A DNA stretch of 64,000 nt from Synaphobranchus kaupii (GCA_029718625.1 CM056389.1:23531381-23595380); one strand, 5' to 3'; positions 10,004-21,811 are shown, counted from the stretch's first letter. Program-made: numbers and translations. Notes: generated by a model from the sequence alone, not told the origin.

Positions 10004-12240
10004 GTCATTTTTAAATAAGGGCTTTGTAAATGAACAGAAACCAGTGCTGCTATCTCCTTAGTGAAAGAGAGGGCCAGCCAACATTTTTATAAAGGATACA
10101 ATGATGTGTGCCATACTTATTACCAGTCATAAATCTAATAGCCGTAGACCTCATCTAAGAACCAATGTCTGTAAATGACATCACCTCAGGATTTGCACGG
10201 GGAAGCAAAACTCAGTTTCTATACAGGAAGCAGTCATTGTTCGTCAAGAATAGATGAATAAAAGCTGTTGAGCAATGGTAAATTGAATTATCGGTAATTA
10301 ATTATTATTATTATTTTATTTTTTGTAATGCATTTTTCATTATTTCAGAAACGAAGAAGGACCAACGCCACCAATTATCGGTTATTTAATCATTGTTTCA
10401 GTGTTTTAAATGAGAATGTTTTCCTGAAAAAAATGATGCAAGTAAGTTTTCAGGCAGTGCAACACAAACGCATGCTACTAACAGCCAGTCGTTTAAATTA
10501 ATAATGGCGGTTTTGAAATACCAATTTAATGGAATTAAATTTAACAGTTCTCGATTTAACCAAGACAGTAATTTTAGATAGACAATAACACCATATTTAT
10601 AATTTGTATTCAATGCAACAAAATATTTTATGTGAATGCTTTGTGTAAAAGAACTGGCCAGTTGCAGATGCATGGCGAAAGACATGGATGAAGTAGGCTA
10701 TAAAGATTGGTGAACTTCAATAATTTCCCCGTGTGAATAGCCCTTCCGGTAAAAGGGTAGTCTCCAACTTGAAGACATGCTGAAATCAACCCATTATTAT
10801 TATTAGGAGTAGTAGTAGTAAATGTTATTTATAAACAGAAACTGCTTAATGTAGACTTGGTATGATTAAATCTATTAGCTTTTACCAGAGGTGCCAACAT
10901 TGCAGAGTTTTGACATAGAAAATAGTAGAATTTGGACATATAAATAGTAGCATATTCATCAGTGTCGAAGTGAGTGGACAAAATGTACTTTAGACCATTT
11001 TAAATGTATTGTCCTTTTATTGTTATGCCCAAAAGCCTGGGCCCTAGCTTTTACATCCCTTGTGGTAATAAGAACAATACAGGATATAGGCCTACAGAAC
11101 ATATGCGGTGGAATGTGAAATCATTTTGACATTAGACTATTTTCCAAGATATGAGAACAGCAAAAAATACGTATTTTTAGGTTAACCACCAATTTAACAT
11201 ATGCCATTACATCAGATCATATATTTGGATTCAAAATAATTATTTATACTGTGTTCAAAACACCAGCCTAACTAACACTTCATGTCTCAGCTATTCTACC
11301 TGAATCAGCCAATTTGTCCTTGTAGAGAACAATTTGACACCTAAGTGCGTAACATGAAACTAATTCCCAAATCTGGTCCGAATTCAGGTCTGACTCTCTT
11401 CTGCAGGTTAGTGTAAGCAAAGGTGTCAACCTCTGGAGAGAGCTGCAAAACAGTATAAATTCACCAAAAACCGTATAGAGCATTATCTATGTATTATCTA
11501 TTAAAACCATTAGCCACCACAGTTATTTGTCTGATTCAAGTTTATTTAATATATTCCCGTATTTAGCTTTTCACATAATAATGACTATGTACATAGAACA
11601 TTCAGGAAGGTGCTCATTTTTAAACAGTTAAACAGTTAGTGAGACACCCCACATGACTGACCCCACTTATAAACTTATCTCTCAATTTTAATTTGGGTAG
11701 TGACAGTTAACGTCATTAAAGACTGCTTTTACTTCGTAACTTCGCTAAATTGAGTCATAGCCACCACATTAAAACGTCACAGAACATTATCTAATAGAAT
11801 AGAATAGAACAGAATAACTTTTATTTTCCCTTTCGGGAACTTCAGTTGTAACCACCAGCAACAACAAAAAAGACATAAACAGTGGGGCAGACCCACAACA
11901 CACAAACAAACACACCAAATAAAGACATACAATATCAAATTAAGTGAATTAAATTGGAATTGGAATACAGCCATTTCGGTCAAAATTGCATAAACATGAA
12001 CACTGTCCAGTCATAACCATTTAACTCTTCACTAGGTTAACTAACGTTAGATAGTTTTAGGTATAGATCTTGACTTGTGGGCTACTGCGTCTTTGTTGTT
12101 CGTTTCATAAAGTGTATTTTTAGATCATAGTGCTCCGCTACTTGCTTTCCCCATGGGCTCAGAAATCGAGAGGATAGCAGAGAGAGGGAGAAAGAAATGT
12201 GATTGCTGCGATTAAAGTAATTATGTTGGAAAACGTTTGG
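10004..12240. other. Non-coding stretch
   Basis: No credible gene. An AGAAT microsatellite followed by CTTTTATTTTCCCTTTCGGG (about 11794-11840) looks like a LINE 3' end. Nothing else is recognised. Confidence 0.5.
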
Positions 12241-12351
12241 AAAAAAAACGTATAGGTTGTTTGCATGTGACGTCATGTCACTGCGTTGCAGTGGCGCGAA
12301 CTGCAGATGGGGGGCAGGAAGTGATTTGCAGATTAGGAAAGCACTATTAAA

Positions 12352-13091
12352 ATGCCAAAGTTTTGCGCGGTTTACGGCTGTACCAACCGATCGAATCGGG
12401 AAAAAAACAAGGGCTACTTTCGAGTCCCGAAAGTGGTTACACATAAAGGTATTATTTTAACTTGCGTCGCAAAATTGTGCACATTTTAATCAACATTATA
12501 ATTGTGGATACATGTGCTCTTCGTTCTCCGCACTCTTAATTCCGAAAATATTAATGTAAATTAAACGATCTTAAAGCTCATCTTTTGTTAGATTATTTTT
12601 TTTATTTAGCACAACCTGCAATAAAAAAATAATCTAACAAAAGCTGAGCTTTAAGATATTTTAATTTCAATTAATATTTTCGGAATTAAGAGTGCGGAGA
12701 ACGAAGAGCACATGTATCCACAATTATAATGTTGATTAAAATGTGCACAATTTTGCGACGCAAGTTAAAATAATTTTATTACTTGCCTAATAGCCTAATT
12801 GAGGAGAACCGGCTACATTTTATGACATTGAGTAATTGGTGAATTAAACGCTGATGTAGCCTATTGTTAATCAAGGAAACGGATTGAAAAATTATTAAGA
12901 CCAATAATAATCAGTTTAAAGGGAAGTTTTCCGCTACCCAAATTTTCAGCTCAGGAGCCGCCACTGCATAAAGGGGAGAAGTTTAAAAAACTCAGAGAAA
13001 CGGCGGCAAACGTGGATCAAAAATCTCCGTCTTAAGTCTGGAGGAGCTGAGTTAGACAACGCTCGTATATGCAGTGACCACGTTGTGAAAG
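12352..13091 (+). pseudogene. Two-exon THAP-domain gene remnant
   Basis: Exon 1 (12352-12448) reads [20 protein letters not shown] followed by GYFRVPK, the C-x4-C and FRVPK features of a THAP zinc finger, and stops at a GT donor (12449). After a 525-bp intron an AG acceptor (12972-12973) leads into GEKFKK. The frame then breaks by one base in a run of six As. The next frame gives RRQTWIKNLRLK and ARICSDHVVKG, the W and C-x2-H parts of the domain, up to a GTAAGG donor at 13092. One extra A would account for the break, so this may be recent decay or a sequencing error. THAP proteins bind DNA and often derive from transposases. No downstream exons were found. The intron holds a 324-bp palindrome. 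Confidence 0.7.
12451..12774. repeat. Near-perfect 324-bp palindrome
   Basis: Two arms of about 150 bp (12451-12601 and 12622-12774) are close reverse complements, meeting at a short AT-rich loop near 12612. The right arm ends with CGACGCAAGTTAAAATAAT, the reverse complement of the left start. Few mismatches are seen, so the inverted duplication is young. It fills most of the intron of the THAP gene remnant. Confidence 0.85.
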
Positions 13092-13278
13092 GTAAGGCTA
13101 CAGTAATTTAGCTACTTACATAGCTGGCTAAAACTGACAAAAATACAGACCAGGAGGCAATATTGCTGGAAACATAGCTAACGTTACATCTGTGATATCA
13201 CCCTGTGTGTTTGTGTTTCGCAGATAGATAGCTAACGCTATCTCCCGGTGTCTTTGTTTTTAGCAATGCTAACGTTAG

Positions 13279-13617
13279 CTAGCTATCACGGCCAGTGGTT
13301 CTCAACGTGAGGATGTGAGGTCCTTGACAGGGGTCCAGGGAGTCCACAGCAAGGTCGTTGACCCAACCACACACAAAATAGTTATAAGCCTCCAGACTCT
13401 TGTACGCCTTCATCTGGCTAGCCGTGTAGTAGGAGGTCTGGAGGACGAGGTAATTTGTGATGTCGATCGCCTCCACGCCAGGCAAATCGGCCAAGACGTG
13501 AGAAAAATCGCTTTTCCTCAGCGTGTACGGATCATATCCAATATGTTTATATATTTTGTGATGATACCTCCTGCGTGTAGGCCCGTCCAACGCTTTTGTG
13601 TATTGACTTTCCATCAT
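13279..13617 (-). pseudogene. N-terminal part of a transposon-associated nuclease-type protein
   Basis: The minus strand gives 112 codons starting MMESQYTKALDG, with DLPGVEAIDITNYLVLQTS, KAYKSLEAYNYFVCGWVNDL and a stop. This resembles the N-terminal part of uncharacterised fish proteins that carry a YqaJ-like nuclease further on and often travel with THAP genes. That recollection is moderate. The expected remainder is absent, so this is a first exon or a fragment. Its upstream sequence (13640-13658, on the minus strand CAGATGGGGGGCAGGAAGTG) repeats the sequence just upstream of the THAP start (12303-12322), so the two genes face each other behind identical leaders. Confidence 0.5.
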
Positions 13618-14132
13618 TTCAAATCAGTGTTCTTCACTTCCTGCCCCCCATCTGAATTTTGCGCGTCATCAGAATCACGTGACTGCAAACAAGCTATTAG
13701 AGTAGATTTCCCGTATCATAACCTTATACGCCCGCATACCTTTGAAAAGGTGGAAAACCCGCATTACATACGGGCAAACCGTAGCCTATGGGTTGACACC
13801 TTTGTGTACGTGGCAGACTTACTTCCTCAGTAGCCTACACTGGTACTGTATTTAGCTTCAAGGCAAAGAGTGTTAATAACTTCATATTCACTTTGGTCTG
13901 TAACAAAAAAGCCGGCAATGGATCAATTTTCACGAACGACATTGGCATACTGCTGCCATGTTTTAACATTTTGATGTGTTCGTTTATATTGCTAAATCCA
14001 CCATGCGTGATGGAAATATCGGACCTGCACAATATAGCCTACATAAAACCTATTTATGCAGGACTTTAACATAATTGCAACATATGTTATGTATGGCCTG
14101 CATGTGGCTCAGTCTGTAAACTGTAAATAATA

Positions 14133-14215
14133 ATTTACATTACATTACATTACATTACATTTTAGACATTTGGCAGACGCTCTTATCCAGAGCGACGTAC
14201 ATTAGTGCATTTTCC
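14133..14215 (+). repeat. L2/SINE-type 3' tail with TTACA repeat
   Basis: (ATTAC)n is followed by GGCAGACGCTCTTATCCAGA, the shared tail of teleost L2-like LINEs and their SINEs. Similar tails lie at 15412-15530, 15828-15870 and 31695-31745. Confidence 0.75.
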
Positions 14216-15095
14216 AACCTGAAACAAGTGCGTTAAAACAACCCTAAAAGGTAAATACGAATTCAAACACCAAGCGCAGTCAGTATGATTTTTTTTTTGG
14301 GGGGGGGGTGGGGGCTATCTGTGCTATATAATCGGTGCTATCTGATGCCCAGTTGTATAACGTTTCATGGGGGCTCATGCTCGTGTTCCCAATAAGTATG
14401 TAATTGATTCCCGGAGCCTATCAAGGGGCTAGTATTAGTAACTGGAGCACAGAAGAATGAATCAATCATTCAATCAAACTGTATTTATATAGCATATTTT
14501 ACAGAAGATATGTCACAATATTCTTCACAGTTTACCCTGGCCATGCTCCACAAAGCAAGCCAGAGGCGATAGTGACAGCAAAAAACTCCCTAGCCTACAG
14601 GAAGAAACCTTTGAAGTAATCACACTCAAATTACTGCCCTTGTTCTTTGCCCACAATGCATTGTGTTTTCCTTCCCCTTTTCCTTCCCATTGCAATCTAC
14701 CTTACCAAACCACACCTGCCATGCTCACATTTGTAATACTTTTTGGTTGTTTATAAATGTCAAATTTTGTATTTAAAGGTATACTATGTAGTTTCATTGT
14801 AAACAACTCGTTCTTTGTTTATATTAAAATTTTCTCCCCAAAAAACATTGTATGTGTCCTTGTGGTCTAATAAACATGTTGAATGTATTTCCTACTTCAT
14901 AAGTCGTTTGCAAAGTGTTTTTTTGTTAATGTTTTGAATGTTACACTGTTGACATCCCACAGCCATTTTTAAAGCCAGGAACAGCTAAAATGGTGTAAAC
15001 ATCATGAATGGGCTGTTCCTGCTCATTTGATTGACATGGCCAGGCCATGTGGGCAGGCTTCTAGGTAAACTCTTATTTTAGCTTAGGACCGAAAC

Positions 15096-15343
15096 ATGCC
15101 TCACGCAAATACACGAACGTGGACGCTTTCGAACTACGCAAACTGTTTTTTTTTGCCATGAAATTTGTGAAAGACAAGCCAGAGCGTTGCAGCAAGGGAT
15201 GCTATAGCAGCAACAACAGTAAACAACTTTCTTGTTCGATCTGTGCTTTTCTCTGGTTTGTCTTTCACAAATGTCATGGCAAAAGAAAAACTGTTCGCTT
15301 AGCTCGAAGCATCCACGTTTGCGTAGGTATTTGCGTGAGGTAT
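15096..15343. repeat. Inverted repeat, about 90-bp arms
   Basis: The left arm (15096-15184) from CATGCCTCACGCAAATAC and the right arm (15252-15343) ending GTATTTGCGTGAGGTATG are reverse complements with scattered mismatches, around a 67-bp loop. An 81-codon frame crossing it is a by-product of the repeat, not a gene. Confidence 0.75.
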
Positions 15344-15411
15344 GTTTCTGCCCTTACTCATTAGCAAGATGTTTTCAGCCGAGGAGGTAACAATATCATT
15401 ATAAAAATAGC

Positions 15412-15530
15412 GCACATTACATTACATTATAGTCATTTAGCAGACGCTTTTATCCAAAGCGATATACAATAAGTGCATACAGAAACGTCATCGAAGTAAC
15501 TACAGAACAGATAAGACAAAGAACATCCTT
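15412..15530 (+). repeat. L2/SINE-type tail
   Basis: ACATTACATTACATTATAGT leads into CATTTAGCAGACGCTTTTAT and AAGTGCATACAGAAACG. The same extended text is at 31700-31770, so both derive from the same LINE 3' region. Confidence 0.75.
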
Positions 15531-15874
15531 CCCATAACATAGCAGCTATCGATAGCTAAGGCTATCTATTGTCATGATGTTTGTTTATTGTTGACAATAG
15601 TCTATCATATTTGACCAAACCTTGATCATGTAAATGGAGACTATGTTACATGCTCAAAGCATATAAGTTAGTAATCTTAGCTATTGCTCTGTAAATTTGA
15701 CCACTGTTCATTTTCATAAAATAATTCAAAATCATAATTTTGTAATTCTGCTCGGTTCATTCTGTAGCCATCAACATCCAGTGGTCGCGGCCGTAGAGTA
15801 AGGGTGAGGGGCAGTCATTACATAAACATTACATTGCAGTCATTTAGCAGACGCTTTAATCCAAAGCAACAATC

Positions 15875-16500
15875 GTGTTCGTGGTGGGCGAGGCAGGGCC
15901 AGGGGAAGAGGACAGCTTGATCAGAGTGACCGTGATAGAGTCAACAGACTCCGGGAGGAGAAACATTGCCGAGCGGCACTTTATCACAAAATGTGAAAAA
16001 TACAATCAAATCAGAAATAAATATTTTCCCAAAATAAATCAGAGATACCCTCAATTAAAAAAATTAACAGACATCCAAAAACTCCCCATCCTCTTAGGAG
16101 AGGAGAGGACGTGCTGTGACCTGGCAGCACAATATATAGCTGCCTGCCGTCTTAGGGACAGTGAGTGACAGAGATCATTATAAACCTATTTAAATTTTTT
16201 ATATTTATTATATTCACTTTATAAGATCATATGTGTCGTTCTCATCATCATTATTATCTTTTCTATTGATAATTATTATTATTTTATTATTATATTTATT
16301 ATTTTACATTATTGTTATTTCTAAATCCATAATCAAAGAAAAGTTCTTGTTTTTATGTATGGTTACTGTTCATTCGTTTCTAGTCTTTGCTGTTTTGTAT
16401 TGTTCAGAGTTAGATGTATGTCTTCGGCTGTTTTAATGCAATATGCTTTGACAATACAGATTCAATGTCTTGTCATGCCAATAAAGCGAATTGAATTGAG
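15875..16500 (+). mobile_element. LINE 3' end with C-terminal protein fragment
   Basis: A 97-codon frame (15875-16168) ends in ERHFITKCEKYNQIRNKYF, LPILLGEERTCCDLAAQYIA and a stop. This is the kind of His/Cys C-terminal segment seen at the end of several teleost LINE reverse-transcriptase proteins. An AT-rich 3' untranslated region follows and closes with CATGCCAATAAAGCGAATTG, a tail that carries its own AATAAA. The 5' part is missing, as expected for truncated reverse transcription. The clade is uncertain (Tx1/L1-like is a guess). Confidence 0.6.
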
Positions 16501-16651
16501 TCCACGGTCAGAGAAAATATGTGTGAAACGTGCGTCGTCGTGCACGTCTGAGAAGAACACGTGATAAAAAAATTTCGGGTAGCCCTTTTCTCCTACGTGC
16601 TCAATATCGCCATCTAGTGTTCGGAAACTACATAGTATACCTTTAACTGAC

Positions 16652-17828
16652 CACTGACACGCCAATAAAGAAAACATTTTCATTCATAAAAATCATCAGG
16701 GAAGTGGCCACTCTGAAGTAACCTTTAAAAGCTGGTTGACTGTCCCTTGGTGCTTTGTGAACATTCAATGAGACCTAAGCCCACTACTATGGTTCAACAG
16801 CCAGTTCTGTATCCTACATTGAAATACTTTGTGTGTGCTCCTCTGGACACAGCTAGTTTTAGTGTGTGGAGTGGGTTGTGTATGAAAAAAAGAGCAGGGT
16901 TTTATCAGATACTAGCACTGTGTATCCGTTAGGCACAATGATGATAATGATCTCTTTCTAAACAGTTTTTTCTCCTATTCCAGGATCATATTTCAAGGAG
17001 GGACCCTCCCTCCCCCTAGAGCATAATTATTGATTGGTGCTCTGTAATGTGTCTTTATTGCATCAATTACTAGACAACTGTAAATTTACATATAACGTGC
17101 ATAGTTAATTCATTCAATATTTTCCCATCAGAATTGTAAAATACAGTGTTATTATTTTCCTTGGGAATTCCCTGCGCTTTAGACATTGAGGCTTGATTGA
17201 GAGACATTGCTCTGAAAGTTCACAATAAGCTTAAATACTTTTCAAATCTGTTTTTCCTAATGATACAAAGGTATTAAATTATGATTAAAGTGTGTCTTTC
17301 AGCTTGTGACAAAGATCGGTTTTTTCTTTTTTGAATTAAGTATGGAATCATTGTACAGAAACAGATGCTATTATGTTGTGCTCACTGAGAAGGTTTTACA
17401 GATCACTTCTACAGATCACTTCTACAGTATTTATCATGCAAAGGGATATGCTGCCACCGTGTGGCCGACTGATATCATTACACTCTCCAGTGGAGTGTCA
17501 AAACCTGTTGTCTTCGTTGCCAATTCCCCTTATTAATCGTAATTCATACAATATATAAATTGTGATATTCCTTTTAATAATAATAACCAAATCTTCTTCT
17601 GTGCCCTACGATTCATTATGATCAGAATCAACACTGCTGTTATCATTTTATCATTTATTTAAATGACTACATAACTGTAGGTCTTGTGATTAAACCGTTC
17701 CTGAATAATTTGTTAATCAAGCTGAGCCATTTTAATATTTTTGTATTCTTTTCAATGACAACTCAGTTGACTCATACCAAAGTGTGCACTTTCAACTTTA
17801 TTGAGTCTATTACATAGTTTTTTTTATA
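16652..17828. other. Non-coding stretch
   Basis: No gene or element recognised. A doubled CAGATCACTTCTA unit (about 17399-17424) is the only local repeat seen. Confidence 0.5.
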
Positions 17829-17830
17829 TA

Positions 17831-18815
17831 CAGTTGAAGTCAGAAGTTTACATACACTTAGGTTGAAGTCATTAAAACTCATTTTTAACCACTCCACAGA
17901 TTTCATGTTAGCAAACTATAGTGTTGGCAAGTCAGTTAGGACATCTACTTTGTGCATGATACAAGTAATTTTTCCCAGAATTGTTTACAGACAAATTATT
18001 TCACTTTTAATTCACTATATCACAATTCCAGTGGGTCAGAAGTTTACATACACTAAGTTGACTGTGCCTTTAAATTTTTAATATTTGGTCACATATCCTT
18101 TGCATGCCATGACTTCCTGATGTCTGTGACCCAACAACGTCAAAAGACTCTTGATATCTTATTTTCTGGTACTCTTATAAGCGATACTATAACGTCTCTG
18201 CATTTGAATGGATCTCTATGGGAATTGGGTGGTGGGACTAGATTTAGCTGTAAATTACACTGGAACAGTATAGAAACACATAGTTGGCTAAATGGCTCTA
18301 AGTCATCAAGGGTCTGACGTATCAAACAAGCCTTAAATCATCACTCTGCTGCCAGAAATACAGTAGATATGGATGGATAACTTGAAGGGTTTCTTCTCCT
18401 GACTTAATTTTCCATAGAGTTCAATAGAAAAATTTGTCAGGAGAAACAACCCTTAAAGTGATCCATCCATATCTACTGCATATCTGACAGCAGAGTGATG
18501 GCTTGAGGCTTGTTTGATACCTCAGACCCTTGATGACTTACAGCCATTTTACCAATAATGTATTCCATACTGTTCCAGCATAATTTACAGCTAAATCTAG
18601 TCCCACCCCCCAATTCACATAGAGATCCATTCAAATGCAGAGACTTTATAGTATTGAATCAATAAACAATTGAAACAAGAATGCACAGAATTGAAACAAA
18701 AATGAAACAATTGTTGGAAAAATTACTTGTGTCATGCACAAAGTAGATGTCCTAACTGACTTGCCAACACTATAGTTTGCTAACATGAAATCTGTGGAGT
18801 GATTAAAAATGAGTT
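17831..18815. mobile_element. Non-autonomous Sleeping Beauty-like element with hairpin core
   Basis: After a TA (17829-17830) the element opens CAGTTGAAGTCAGAAGTTTA and has a second direct repeat CAGTGGGTCAGAAGTTTACA about 200 bp in, the IR/DR layout of the Sleeping Beauty branch of Tc1 elements. The right side (about 18700-18815) is the same arm in reverse but stops about 35 bp before the expected terminus, so that end is lost. In place of a transposase the middle holds a 470-bp palindrome. Parts of the same internal sequence recur at 41795-41878, 43231-43330 and 44149-44520. Confidence 0.8.
18183..18655. repeat. Large hairpin, about 220-bp arms
   Basis: GATACTATAACGTCTCTGCA at the left is answered by GCAGAGACTTTATAGTATT at the right, and the arms pair through the whole interval around a centre near 18418 (TTTTCCATAGAGTTCAATAG). 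Identity is high but not perfect. The 65- and 61-codon frames here are by-products. Confidence 0.85.
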
Positions 18816-19129
18816 GAGAATAGAACATATTTTCAAAACTTGGTGGTTGCCATTTTTATTTTCAGTGGAAGCTAGCTTGCTAAAACAATTGTCAAAAATA
18901 AAAATAAAATAATTATATGACTAACACTTTCATTTATTTGTAAATCATGGTAAAGGGAAAATGATTAAATCCAGGCCTGTGTGGTGCTTAGAGCTAAATG
19001 TATGTGTGCTTGCATATACGTATGAATCTCTCTGTCTAGACTTAATTATCTTATAGTTCATAAATTTGTATGCATTATCATCATCAGTTTCTCATTACAA
19101 ACACAATACAAAAAGAAATCACAACTAAA

Positions 19130-20250
19130 AAAAATAACTATTTCAACATACAAACATAACAAATTACTCATGCATGGAAAAGCACTGTCAATAATACAAC
19201 TAGTAAAATCTAGGCCTGCCATTTAAATAATTTATATAAAAATGAGGCTAAGTTACAGCAAACAATATTAGCTTACACAAATTAAACAAGCATTGCTACC
19301 CAATGTTTCCGAAATTATGTAATGTAACTTGGCCCTATGTTTTTCACCTTACCATCTTAAGAGAATGGGGTCATTCAAACTTTGTCACGTCAAAGGGTCA
19401 AATTATAACACAAATTGCCTCATGGAAGAAGACACCTTAAATGAACGTTATTAGCTTATGAAATATTACACTCCAGAAAGGATATATGTCGGCATATACT
19501 TGGTTGTCAGGTTAATTTTACAAAATGTACAAGTCTGATATTGCAACTTTGTAGATGCATCATAAACTCCAGAATCAAGAGAAAAGTGGGATGAATAAAC
19601 AAACACAGGTAAAAACAACAAATATTTAGGCAGACTAAATACATATCGAATCTTACAAACCTATCCAGAGATATGTCTGCCCCATTAATGTCTGATTGTG
19701 GGTCAGATAAAGTTTAGCCAAATAAGTAAAACAGTATAATTTATTTTAAAATATCAAATATTATTTGTGAACACAATTTTCTGAACAAATTAATTTCAAT
19801 AATCATTACAGTAATAATAAGAATAATAGATTTTATTATTGATGTGCTTTTCATACACCCAAAGCACTGGATGCAGACAATTGTTCAAAATAATAGTGTA
19901 GTCATTTTTATTTTTATTTGTAAGTGTAACGCAGCTGAATTTCACATTATTTCCACTATAAATGATTGCCATTTGACACTTTAACGTGACAAATAAAGTT
20001 TGATTGATCACATTCTCTTCAGATGGTAAGATGAAACAGTGGCAACCTACATGAAATAATGTAGAAAACATTGGGAAGCATTGCTTTGGAATAGAGCGTG
20101 TTTAATTTACGCTAAGGCAGCCAATATTGTTTGATGTAACTTGGCCTCGTTTTGATTTCAACACTTATAATGGCAGGCCTAGATTTTGATGTAACTTGAT
20201 TACAGACAGTGTTTTTAATGCGTGAGTAATTTTTTAATGAGTAAACATTT
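19130..20250. repeat. Imperfect inverted repeat, about 280-bp arms
   Basis: The left arm (about 19140-19430) and right arm (about 19960-20240) are diverged reverse complements. GGCAGGCCTAGATTTT on the right matches AAAATCTAGGCCTGCC on the left, and TGTAACTTGGCC and CATTCTCTT also pair. The 540-bp centre has no ORF. It is probably an old element with long inverted ends. Exact ends and family are unknown. Confidence 0.6.
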
Positions 20251-20724
20251 TACACTGAGAATTTTTCTATTATTATTATTATTATTATTATCATTATTGT
20301 AATATTATGTAATGCTTAATTTGTTCATATGCTATATTGTTCTGCTGTTAATAATTTGAAGAAACACTTCATATTGTATTTAACTTCTTTGGCGACACTA
20401 ATTTGGTATGCCTTGCCGAAGAGCTCAAATGTCGACTTGATGAAAGGCAATTTCTCAACAAGGCATTTTTAACTGCATGACCGAACGACAGTGTATCATA
20501 ATGGTTATGGAACTTAGCTGACGTTTATACCCAGGCGGACATTTTGTACCCATGGACAAGCTAAACTGCCTAAGTTCAATTGCTGTACAAATTTGTAAGT
20601 AAAAGTGCAGTGTGTATAAGTCGGTGCATGAGATGCCCTGAAAAATGTCAAAATTCAATGTAAACTGTGACCTCATCAACACCTTCCACGTATCTAAGAT
20701 AAGGGTTATACATTCGACTGGCAA

Positions 20725-20810
20725 GGGAGGGTAATTGCGGATTTTAATTGAGGTCCCAGACGAATTCCCAAGTACTCGTATTCCCCACACACCTGGAGAT
20801 ATATTCTGCA
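20725..20810 (+). promoter_or_regulatory. Conserved OR promoter, copy 1
   Basis: Two TAATTG motifs (20732-20737 and 20745-20750), TCCCAGA (20754-20760) and a TATA-like GATATATTC (20798-20806) precede a short non-coding exon. The same order and spacing are kept 10.6 kb downstream (31358-31434) ahead of the paralogous pseudogene. TAATTG is the core of homeodomain sites such as those for Lhx2 in vertebrate OR promoters. A full Olf/EBF site is not evident. Confidence 0.6.
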
Positions 20811-20824
20811 GTATGAATGGAGAA

Positions 20825-20873
20825 GCACATTAGAGTAACGGGCTTCCACAGTGACAAATGCTGAGGAGAACTG
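20825..20873 (+). other. Non-coding first exon of the OR at 21812
   Basis: The sequence ends GAGGAGAACTG followed by a GTGAGTA donor (20874). The matching acceptor, a pyrimidine run ending TCTCTCAG, is at 21753-21760, giving an 887-bp intron. Second-exon leader sequence (21761-21811) runs to the ATG. Both splice sites are conserved in the duplicate (donor at 31495, acceptor ending 34908). The start of this exon is estimated from the TATA-like box. Confidence 0.6.
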
Positions 20874-21564
20874 GTGAGTAGCGTTTTCCTTCTGCGCTAA
20901 TTCTTCTCTGCGCCTTTAATCGTTCGGTTTTTAGCAATTGATTCAGACGCGAGGGCTATATGAATGTTTCCACGCGCTTGCCTTCGACAAGTGTCTAATG
21001 TGTCCTTACATCTTCGCTGCAACCAGGGGTTGCGTTAACCGATAATTTCCCGTCATTTACAGATTTTTAGAAACTTTGAGGAAAAATACAAATGCCATCT
21101 GTCATTTTGACAGATATAAAATATTTCTGCAAACGTGTTAAACACTGACTGCAATAGCCTAAAAAGTATCTGTGAACAGTCTATTGTAGCCTATACTTCT
21201 AGCCACGCCTTGCTGTGGTGCTGTCATTGTGATTGGCGCTCCTCCTCCCTTCCCATTAATTCTAGCGTAGATTCATATAGTTATCGGAGTTGCATCGCTC
21301 TCACGTGTCATAAATGTATCCCTTTTTGTTTATTTAAATAAACACTTTATTTTAAAGGCAATTGATCGCCCCCAATATTATTTTCAACACTGAGCAGGGA
21401 CAGTGAATGAAAACTTTTGTTTTTTGAATAAACATGTTCCGCACTTTGTCGTGTAATTATTGCGGCTGTAAGGGTAACTCATGGCCTGGACTCTTCACAT
21501 GTTCTTGTTCCCTCACTTACGCGTCTGATCAGAAAAGAATCCGCGCTTATTTTAAAAAATTCAT

Positions 21565-21665
21565 CTTGAACTGCTTCAGTGAAAATATACGGCTGTACAA
21601 ATATATTGTATGCATAAATGTTACCTGTTTAAGTATGGATAAGAGCATCTGCTAAATGTCAAAAT
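21565..21665 (+). repeat. SINE 3' part within OR intron
   Basis: TGAACTGCTTCAGTGAAAAT, then ACGGCTGTACAAATATATTG and GGATAAGAGCATCTGCTAAA are the body and tail of a tRNA-headed SINE. The same piece, with part of its head, lies in the duplicated intron at 34640-34815, so the insertion predates the duplication. Confidence 0.65.
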
Positions 21666-21811
21666 GTAAAGTAAATTTGGTAATGGGTACGTAACATTAG
21701 CCTGAAGTGACATGTGGTTGTTTGTTTTATTTGCTCGCCATTTATTTGTTTCTCTCTCAGGACGCAGAGGAAAAGCAGTAACGTGGAGGTCCTGAACACC
21801 GCACACGTGCA

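Larger units (their letters stand above)
14777..16642. mobile_element. TTAA-flanked inverted-repeat element
   Basis: AGGTATACTATGTAGTTTC (14777 on) is matched by its reverse complement ending at 16642, with TTAA outside both (14773-14776 and 16643-16646). The 1866-bp span contains a 250-bp inverted repeat, two L2-type tails and a LINE 3' end, so much of its length is later insertion. It has no transposase. The TTAA target site and AGG ends parallel the element at 7423-9267. Confidence 0.65.
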
